Assembly (NCBI RefSeq): GCF_000415985.1
Contig: NZ_KE356561.1
Location: forward strand, 699,347-760,567
Source of the DNA: Haloquadratum walsbyi J07HQW2
GTDB lineage: Archaea > Halobacteriota > Halobacteria > Halobacteriales > Haloferacaceae
Direction: 5' to 3'
Length of the DNA stretch: 61,221 nt
How positions within the stretch are numbered: position 1 is the first letter of the stretch; every line of letters begins with the position of its first letter. The position numbers were made by a program, and so were the translations under genes. The notes under the pieces were generated by a model. It was not told the origin of the DNA. It did not search any database and was given only the letters and a program-made list of their open reading frames with translations. Shown piece by piece: positions 55,647 through 61,221 of this stretch.

Positions 55647-56111
55647 TTACTCGTCCATGGAGATCGGCACCGGTGTGCCGTCACTCATTGACTCTGCGTT
55701 TGTCATCGCCTGAGACATCATCTCATACATCTCATCGACCATCTCCGCCTGTGTCTCAGCGAGTTCATCATAGCCGTCAATTGCGTCTTCTGCCGAATCC
55801 TCGAGTGACTCCCACGTTTCACCGTGCACATCAACTAATGCATCGTATTGATCATCGATAGCACTTCGAAGTTCCTCAGTGGTGTCGTCTGGAAGTCCAG
55901 GCTCCATTCCATCAATAGCAGTGTGAAATGCACGACGAGTCATCTCAACACTATCTTGCTGAGCACTTGCAGTTGGTTCAAAACTTTCAATAACTGCCTC
56001 GGCAGCTTCTTTCTGAAATTCAATCGACTGGGTTACCGCTTCGCGACTTGCTTCCATGTACGTGCGTTGCATCTCGAACATACTGCTGAGTGGATTTTGA
56101 TCTGTATTCAT
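55647..56111 (-). CDS. phaP: Phasin PhaP
   Basis: A 154-residue acidic all-helical protein (MQRTYMEASREAVTQSIEFQKEAAEAV, EMTRRAFHTAIDGME). It should coat PHA granules. It begins 6 nt after the AbrB-type gene, as in the phaRP pair of Haloferax mediterranei. Confidence 0.85.
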   Translation of the reverse strand: MNTDQNPLSSMFEMQRTYMEASREAVTQSIEFQKEAAEAVIESFEPTASAQQDSVEMTRRAFHTAIDGMEPGLPDDTTEELRSAIDDQYDALVDVHGETWESLEDSAEDAIDGYDELAETQAEMVDEMYEMMSQAMTNAESMSDGTPVPISMDE

Positions 56112-56117
56112 TGTAAA

Positions 56118-56432
56118 TCACCGATTTCGTTTGATTGGGATGACAACCGTTTGGACAATGTCGCCCTCCTCAATGTCAAGTGCTTCTCGCTCCGCATCGG
56201 GGATCGAAATACGCCCACCGCTTTGGACGCGTGTTTTGAACATCGCTGTTCCCATACTCATGGCACTCAACTGTGAGAAATCACCGAGTCCGCCAGCGTT
56301 CATATTACTCTGCATGAACTGCTCGAATAGTTCCTGCTGGCTCTGTGTCGCATTCTGTGTTGCTTCCTGAAACTGTTTTGCAACAGCCGCCGGCGACCAG
56401 ATGGGCGTCTCATCATCCGAATCGTCTGTCAT
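56118..56432 (-). CDS. phaR: AbrB-family regulator PhaR
   Basis: A 104-residue protein with an N-terminal acidic, Gln-rich helical part (1-60) and a C-terminal SpoVT/AbrB swapped hairpin (FKTRVQSGGRISIPDAER, then LDIEEGDIVQTVVIP). In Haloferax mediterranei the equivalent PhaR binds the phaRP promoter and links granule state to transcription. The start at 56432 is preferred; the upstream 17-residue extension is non-haloarchaeal in composition and would cover a putative TATA box. Confidence 0.82.
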   Translation of the reverse strand: MTDDSDDETPIWSPAAVAKQFQEATQNATQSQQELFEQFMQSNMNAGGLGDFSQLSAMSMGTAMFKTRVQSGGRISIPDAEREALDIEEGDIVQTVVIPIKRNR

Positions 56433-56457
56433 CTCAGTTTTACATACTCGGCTTGAG

Positions 56458-56468
56458 ATGATAAATCT
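56458..56468 (-). promoter_or_regulatory. TATA-like box of phaR
   Basis: GATTTATCATC on the minus strand, about 31 nt before the phaR ATG, suiting a leaderless transcript. A direct repeat lies just upstream. Confidence 0.35.
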
Positions 56469-56477
56469 TGTTATTAT

Positions 56478-56509
56478 TACCATTTGTTACCACTGAGTAC
56501 CATTTGTTG
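56478..56509. promoter_or_regulatory. Direct repeat TACCATTTGTT, 20-bp period
   Basis: TACCATTTGTT occurs at 56478-56488 and again at 56498-56508, so corresponding bases are exactly 20 bp (two helical turns) apart. It lies directly upstream of the putative phaR TATA box and in the spacer shared with the divergent MaoC gene. Candidate PhaR operator. Confidence 0.45.
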
Positions 56510-56603
56510 GTTTTGTATGTTTCAGATATACTTTCAGTTCCGTCGATTGGCATTTTATGATTAATTCACAACTGCTATCAATGATGATTACATCTAGCCT
56601 GAT

Positions 56604-57269
56604 ATGGCATCTGATCAGTCATCAATGACTGACTCATTCGAAGGAATAGCGACTGCGTGGTTAGAGTCATCAACAGCTGTTTCAAAGAATATGGCTCAAA
56701 TGTACTCAAATATTGCTGAAGCCAATCGTGAGTTGTGGTCACAATCGATGGATCCAGCAGAATCGACTGATCGAGAGTCCGGTGATGACTCAATCGCTTA
56801 CAGTAAGTCTTCATGGACAACGGTTCAATCAGTTGACACAGTTGAAGAACTCGGCGTTGGTAGTGAGGTAGTATTCAGAAAAGAATTGACTGATAGTGAT
56901 GTTCACGCATTTGCAGATATCAGTGGTGACACGAATCGACTTCATCTTGATGATGAATTCGCCTCAGATACCCGGTTTGGTCGCCGAATTGTCCATGGCA
57001 CATTGGCGTCTGGATTAATTAGCTCTGCACTTGCGCGTCTCCCCGGGATGATCGTATACCTGTCACAGGATCTTGATTTTGAGCGCCCTGTCGATATTGG
57101 AACGACTGTTGAGGCAACTGTTAGTATTATTGAAACGCTTGACGGTGATCGATATCGACTCAACACGACAGTGCAAACAGCGGAGGGGACTACTGTCATT
57201 GATGGTGAGGCGGTTGTCCTTATCGATTCACCACCAGCAACCGAGACAGACACAGACACGAGTGAGTAA
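56604..57269 (+). CDS. phaJ: MaoC-type (R)-enoyl-CoA hydratase with phasin-like N terminus
   Basis: A 221-residue two-part protein. Residues 75-210 form a hot-dog MaoC hydratase with the catalytic motif DISGDTNRLHLDD (Asp109 and His114), FGRRIVHGTLASGL and an acidic end. It would hydrate enoyl-CoA to (R)-3-hydroxyacyl-CoA for PhaC. Residues 8-50 (MTDSFEGIATAWLESSTAV...) are amphipathic helix resembling the phasin/PhaE start, followed by an acidic linker (51-68). Simple PhaJ proteins lack this part, so it may tether the enzyme to granules. Divergent from phaR. The symbol is by function, not orthology. Confidence 0.8.
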   Translation: MASDQSSMTDSFEGIATAWLESSTAVSKNMAQMYSNIAEANRELWSQSMDPAESTDRESGDDSIAYSKSSWTTVQSVDTVEELGVGSEVVFRKELTDSDVHAFADISGDTNRLHLDDEFASDTRFGRRIVHGTLASGLISSALARLPGMIVYLSQDLDFERPVDIGTTVEATVSIIETLDGDRYRLNTTVQTAEGTTVIDGEAVVLIDSPPATETDTDTSE

Positions 57270-57355
57270 GTTTAGTTACTATCGTTATTATGATCCCAGA
57301 TAATGACGAGCGGTCGCATCAACTATTGCGCTCGTCTCTAAACATATAGATAGCT

Positions 57356-58114
57356 ATGCATGTTGGTGTCTCGATTGGTCCATATCTTGACCGCATCGAA
57401 ACTATTCCAGACGCTTTTGAGTACGTCGAAATCGGACTTGGTGAGGGTGAACAACCGATTGGAGAAATTAATGTTAATTCGGTTTCAGAACGGCTTCACA
57501 AACGAAATCTTGATGTCACCGTACATCTCCCATATTATCAGCCGCTCGCAACCGCCGTAGATACAATCGACTCTGCGACACTCTCATATATTGATTCTGT
57601 GTTAGAGACAGCAAGTGCTCTTGGCGCAACAACCGCTGTAGCACATCCGACACGTCGTGGAATTGCTCCGAGCTCGGAGCAATTTCATGAGCAACTACGT
57701 AGCCTCGTTGAAATTGGACATACGCATGATGTCACCGTCTGTTTTGAAACAACTGGGTATGCTGGTGACCTCGCACTTGACCGCGTGGGAGCGACAATTG
57801 ATGATGTCGATGGTGCAATTTGTCTTGATATTGGGTACGCATATCTCGAAGCAGGGGTAAGTGGCATACGAACACTGCTCACACAGTATGGTGATATTGT
57901 TGAACACCTCCACGTTCACGATGGTCGACATCGTGGCGATACACATATTCCAGTCGGTAGCGGTGACGTTGCAATGGCTGACATTGGGTCGCTTCTGCAG
58001 GAGTTCGTTCCTGAAGCAACGGCAACAATTGAAGTGTTCACTGATGACGCCGCACATCTCACAGACTCACGACAACGATTTATTGAGCTGATTGAAGATG
58101 TCGACAGTCAGTAA
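57356..58114 (+). CDS. Sugar phosphate isomerase/epimerase-like TIM barrel
   Basis: A 252-residue protein of the xylose isomerase/endonuclease IV barrel superfamily. Metal-site elements are spaced along the barrel: VHLPYYQPLA, AVAHPTRRG, CFETTGYAGDLAL, CLDIGYAYLE, EHLHVHDGRHRGDTHIPVGSGDV and ATIEVFTD. HxHDxxxxxDxHxPxGxGxxD is typical of this group. The superfamily includes isomerases, epimerases and AP endonucleases; substrate is not inferable. It follows the MaoC gene by 86 bp on the same strand. Confidence 0.82.
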   Translation: MHVGVSIGPYLDRIETIPDAFEYVEIGLGEGEQPIGEINVNSVSERLHKRNLDVTVHLPYYQPLATAVDTIDSATLSYIDSVLETASALGATTAVAHPTRRGIAPSSEQFHEQLRSLVEIGHTHDVTVCFETTGYAGDLALDRVGATIDDVDGAICLDIGYAYLEAGVSGIRTLLTQYGDIVEHLHVHDGRHRGDTHIPVGSGDVAMADIGSLLQEFVPEATATIEVFTDDAAHLTDSRQRFIELIEDVDSQ

Positions 58115-58183
58115 CATGCCCTAGGGTACGGCTGTGCACTACCACATAGGCAGATAGAAATACAGGATAAGGACATACTAATA

Positions 58184-60934
58184 CTACTCATCGATATCGA
58201 TCGCTGGACGACCAGGTTCAGCTTGTCGTGCGACATCTGCCGGGGCATCTTCGGCATGGACGACAGTAACAGGGGCCTCAAACTCGCGCTCAATGAGCCA
58301 TGTTGCCGCATGGAGTGTTTCATACTCACGCTCTGGTGGGAGCGTTGTCGCCAATGCCTCACGCTCATTTTGTAACTGCTGTCCATACTCAGCAGCTGCA
58401 TCACCCTGTTCACGCATAGTTGGATTTTGCATCAATTCCGATATGAGATTTTCAGCATCGCTTTCGATTGCGGTTGTCAGTGCGGTGTATTTCCATGCTG
58501 GTGAAACAACGATTGTGATTGCCTCTGGATCATCGATATCAGCAACGGTGATGATTTGACGAACATCCTCTCGGGTATCCTCAACAAGTGCACGTCGTTT
58601 TGTAACGACGTCATACTCAACATCCGTCTGTGGCCATGATGCATCGGTAATAAATTCATCATGATCAAGTGCTGAATACAGTTCTTCGGTTAGATGTGGT
58701 GCGACCGGGGCGAGCAGTCGAATAACAGTCTCAATGCCACGGCGATATGTGTCAGCATGTGGTGTCGTATAATTACGGTACTGTCTCAGGGTTTGTACAA
58801 GATCCCGTGCCTCCCGCAGAGCAACACTAAAAGATAGCTCATCATACTCTTGAGTCGTAATCGCAATAGCGGCATCAATTTCAGCGTCAATGTATGATGC
58901 AATCGGTGTGCGTTCATCCGCAAATGCGGTTTCAGTGTTCAATGTCGACAACTGAGTGGACGTATCGTCGCGCGCAAGCACTGCTCTGTCGGGTTTTGTC
59001 TCAGCGATTGCATCAACAAGCTCAATAAGTCGTGTCAACAGCTGATTGGTCGAACGAACACCCTCTTCTGACCAATCAAAATCACGCTCAGGTTGTGCTG
59101 CTTGCATCATGAATAATCGAGCGGTGTCAGCACCGTATTCTTCAACGATTCGCTGTGGTGAGACAGTATTACCCTTTGATTTTGACATTTTCTCACCATT
59201 TAATTGAACCATTCCCTGAGCTAATAAGTTATCAAACGGTTCGGTGGCTTCGAGACAATCGTTCTCAGCTAACACCTTCGTAAAGAATCGTGAGTACAAC
59301 AGATGCATGACCGCATGTTCAATCCCACCAACGTACTGATCGACCGGCATCCATTGATTCGCTCGCTCGAGATCGAAGGGTTCAGTCTCGACATCTGGTG
59401 AAATATATCGGAGGAAATACCATGAAGAGTCAACGAAGGTGTCCATCGTATCTGTTTCTCGAGTCGCTGCAGCATCACACTCAGGACAGGTTGTCTCCTT
59501 CCAGTCAGTTGCAGCCTCAAGTGGGTTTCCAGTTGTATTAATAAACGATGGAAGCTCAACAGGAAGATTCTCTTCGGGAACAAGCACTGGACCGCACTCA
59601 TCACAGTAGACAACCGGAATCGGCGTCCCCCAGTATCGTTGTCGAGAGATACCCCAATCACGAAGTCGATACTGTGTATCTAATTCAGCTCCAGTGGTGT
59701 CGGTTGTAATCTCTTCGCGTGCGGTCTCACTGTCGAGTCCTGTGTACTGCCCAGAATTAATAACGACGCCGTCGTCGGTATATGCCGTTTCAGAAATATC
59801 CGGAGTACTTGGAGTATTATCATCAGTTGTGTCGGGAGCGACAACGGGTGTGATATCAATGTCCATCGCTGTTGCAAACGCATGATCGCGTTCATCATGT
59901 GCTGGAACACCCATCAATGCGCCCGTTCCAACATCGGAAAGAACAAAATCAGCAATATACACTGGAATTTCATCACCAGTAACGGGGTTTGTGGCGGTCA
60001 ATCCGGTTGCAACACCGTTTGGCTCATCACCATCAGGATCAGCCTCATCTGTGATGAATGTCTCAATAGATGGGTCCTCTGCCCGTAGATCATCTGCAAT
60101 CGGGTGATCGGTCGCAACTGCAAAGAATGTCGCACCATGAATCGTGTCTGCACGCGTGGTAAATGCCTCGATCGTGCCGTACCCATCGATTTCAAACGGC
60201 AGCAACGTCCCGTATTGTCGACCGATCCAATTTCGTTGCATCTGTTTTACATTGTTCGGCCACCCCTCAAGCCGGTCAATGTCATCAATAAGCTCATCAG
60301 CCCACTCAGTGATTTTTAGAAACCACTGTGCCAACTCACGCTGTTCAACCGCGGTATCACATCGCCAGCACAACTCAGCCTCGCCTTCGACTTGTTCATC
60401 GGCAAGGACGGTTTCACACGATGGACACCAATTGACATCGGCATCTCGTCGCTCAACGATTCCAGCGTCATAGAACTCACGGAAGAAATATTGATTCCAC
60501 TGGTAGTACTCTGGATCACAGGTCGTGATTTCGCGATCCCAGTCATATCCAAATCCCATGGAGTCCATCTGCTCACGCATCGTCTCAATACAATCATACG
60601 TCCAATCACGAGGGTTGGTATCGCGCTCTTTTGCAGCGTTTTCTGCAGGAAGACCAAATGCGTCCCATCCCATCGGGTGAAGAACATCATCTCCACGCAT
60701 CCGGCGATATCGAGCGTATGCATCGGTAATGGTGTAATTTCGGACATGCCCCATATGTAATTTTCCGGAAGGATATGGATACATACCCAAGACGTAGGTG
60801 AGGTCTGATGGATCATCTGGTGTCCGGTAGGTGTCTGCGTCATCCCACGCGGCTTGCCAGTGTGTTTCAACGGCAGCGTGATCGTAGTTTCCCTTCGTCA
60901 TCAGTTGATACTGAATATCTTTTAGCGACGCCAT
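58184..60934 (-). CDS. leuS: Leucyl-tRNA synthetase
   Basis: A class Ia synthetase charging tRNA-Leu. HIGH-like motif [12 protein letters not shown], editing domain with [14 protein letters not shown], zinc region [13 protein letters not shown]...CWRCD, second zinc-like CPECDAA, and KMSKS ([10 protein letters not shown]) are all intact; the C-terminal anticodon-binding domain is complete. [12 protein letters not shown] and the order of domains are of the bacterial-like type found in haloarchaea. The frame stays open up to 61111. Met60 of that long frame (60934) and Met71 (60901) are the plausible starts; the longer extension is Ser/Tyr/Cys-rich and not halophilic. Confidence 0.93.
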   Translation of the reverse strand: MASLKDIQYQLMTKGNYDHAAVETHWQAAWDDADTYRTPDDPSDLTYVLGMYPYPSGKLHMGHVRNYTITDAYARYRRMRGDDVLHPMGWDAFGLPAENAAKERDTNPRDWTYDCIETMREQMDSMGFGYDWDREITTCDPEYYQWNQYFFREFYDAGIVERRDADVNWCPSCETVLADEQVEGEAELCWRCDTAVEQRELAQWFLKITEWADELIDDIDRLEGWPNNVKQMQRNWIGRQYGTLLPFEIDGYGTIEAFTTRADTIHGATFFAVATDHPIADDLRAEDPSIETFITDEADPDGDEPNGVATGLTATNPVTGDEIPVYIADFVLSDVGTGALMGVPAHDERDHAFATAMDIDITPVVAPDTTDDNTPSTPDISETAYTDDGVVINSGQYTGLDSETAREEITTDTTGAELDTQYRLRDWGISRQRYWGTPIPVVYCDECGPVLVPEENLPVELPSFINTTGNPLEAATDWKETTCPECDAAATRETDTMDTFVDSSWYFLRYISPDVETEPFDLERANQWMPVDQYVGGIEHAVMHLLYSRFFTKVLAENDCLEATEPFDNLLAQGMVQLNGEKMSKSKGNTVSPQRIVEEYGADTARLFMMQAAQPERDFDWSEEGVRSTNQLLTRLIELVDAIAETKPDRAVLARDDTSTQLSTLNTETAFADERTPIASYIDAEIDAAIAITTQEYDELSFSVALREARDLVQTLRQYRNYTTPHADTYRRGIETVIRLLAPVAPHLTEELYSALDHDEFITDASWPQTDVEYDVVTKRRALVEDTREDVRQIITVADIDDPEAITIVVSPAWKYTALTTAIESDAENLISELMQNPTMREQGDAAAEYGQQLQNEREALATTLPPEREYETLHAATWLIEREFEAPVTVVHAEDAPADVARQAEPGRPAIDIDE

Positions 60935-61221
60935 ATTTTCAACTTGGCGCAACAAACTCAGTAGACGCGATTCATATGATTCATTATTGATAGAAATCTG
61001 AAGACAATAGCTATCAGATACAACCGGGCATCGAGAATAACGGAATGAAGTGAAGTGTTGATTCATTTTGACTTCAATGGTATAATCCAGATAATCAATA
61101 TACGTGCTCAATCACATGGTGTATCAGCTTAGCTATATCTGCCTAGACCTCATTTGCCGGTCTACGAGTCTGAAATAAACCCTCATCTCTCATCTGCTTC
61201 AATTGCTGCACACAGCGAGTT
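60935..61221. other. Region upstream of leuS
   Basis: Contains the leuS promoter and an open but non-coding-looking extension of its frame. No other gene reaches the right edge in a recognisable way. Confidence 0.4.

Noticed and set aside
60935-61111. 59-residue N-terminal extension of LeuS
   Set aside because: Residues are Ser/Tyr/Cys-rich and unlike any LeuS; starts at 60934 or 60901 suit the family.
1-61221. tRNA or rRNA genes
   Set aside because: Scanning the gaps by eye gave no cloverleaf or rRNA-like sequence; a tRNAscan run would be decisive.

Overview
The window looks like chromosome of a halophilic archaeon, most likely Haloquadratum walsbyi or a close relative. The proteins are strongly acidic, secreted proteins carry Tat/lipobox signals, the operon logic is archaeal (ATGA and GTGA overlaps, few Shine-Dalgarno sites, some leaderless TATA-to-ATG spacings of about 30 nt), and base composition is low-GC for a haloarchaeon with long AT-rich gaps. 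The species name is inferred from these traits and from gene content, not from a database match.

Layout. 1-1.7 kb: 3' end of a frameshifted GLUG-repeat surface protein and a small membrane protein. 1.9-10.5 kb: nitrate assimilation island with narK and nasA on the minus strand, then divergent nirA, a 46-codon coupled ORF, a second nasA and a DUF6360 gene. 10.7-18.3 kb: a membrane hydrolase, a large hybrid sensor kinase, a lipoprotein, an RNase HI-like gene, and several IS1341-type (TnpB) remnants. 18.3-19.4 kb is nearly gene-free. 19.4-25 kb: a two-gene AddAB-like helicase/nuclease operon. 25-30.3 kb: TenA, AIM24, TauE/SafE, MFS. 30.7-32.2 kb: a decayed TnpB element. 32.4-35.8 kb: a four-gene ABC importer of the nitrate/sulfonate type. 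36-44.5 kb: a DUF1289 mini-protein, a membrane sensor, MFS, small membrane proteins, a histidine kinase, a GH31 glycosidase and a cupin. 45-58 kb: polyhydroxyalkanoate (PHA) metabolism interrupted by a second decayed TnpB element and a cbiMNQO cobalt importer. 58-61 kb: leuS.

Functional themes. Nitrate import (NarK) feeds two NasA paralogues and one ferredoxin nitrite reductase. The PHA block holds 3-hydroxyacyl-CoA dehydrogenase, two-subunit beta-ketothiolase, PhaB, PhaC, PhaE, phasin PhaP, AbrB-type PhaR and a MaoC hydratase with a phasin-like N terminus; carbon is routed from acyl-CoA to a granule polymer, with PhaR as the likely local regulator. Six copies of one terminal palindrome (two on TnpB elements, four orphan) form the most distinctive dispersed repeat. 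No rRNA, tRNA, CRISPR array or provirus was recognised.
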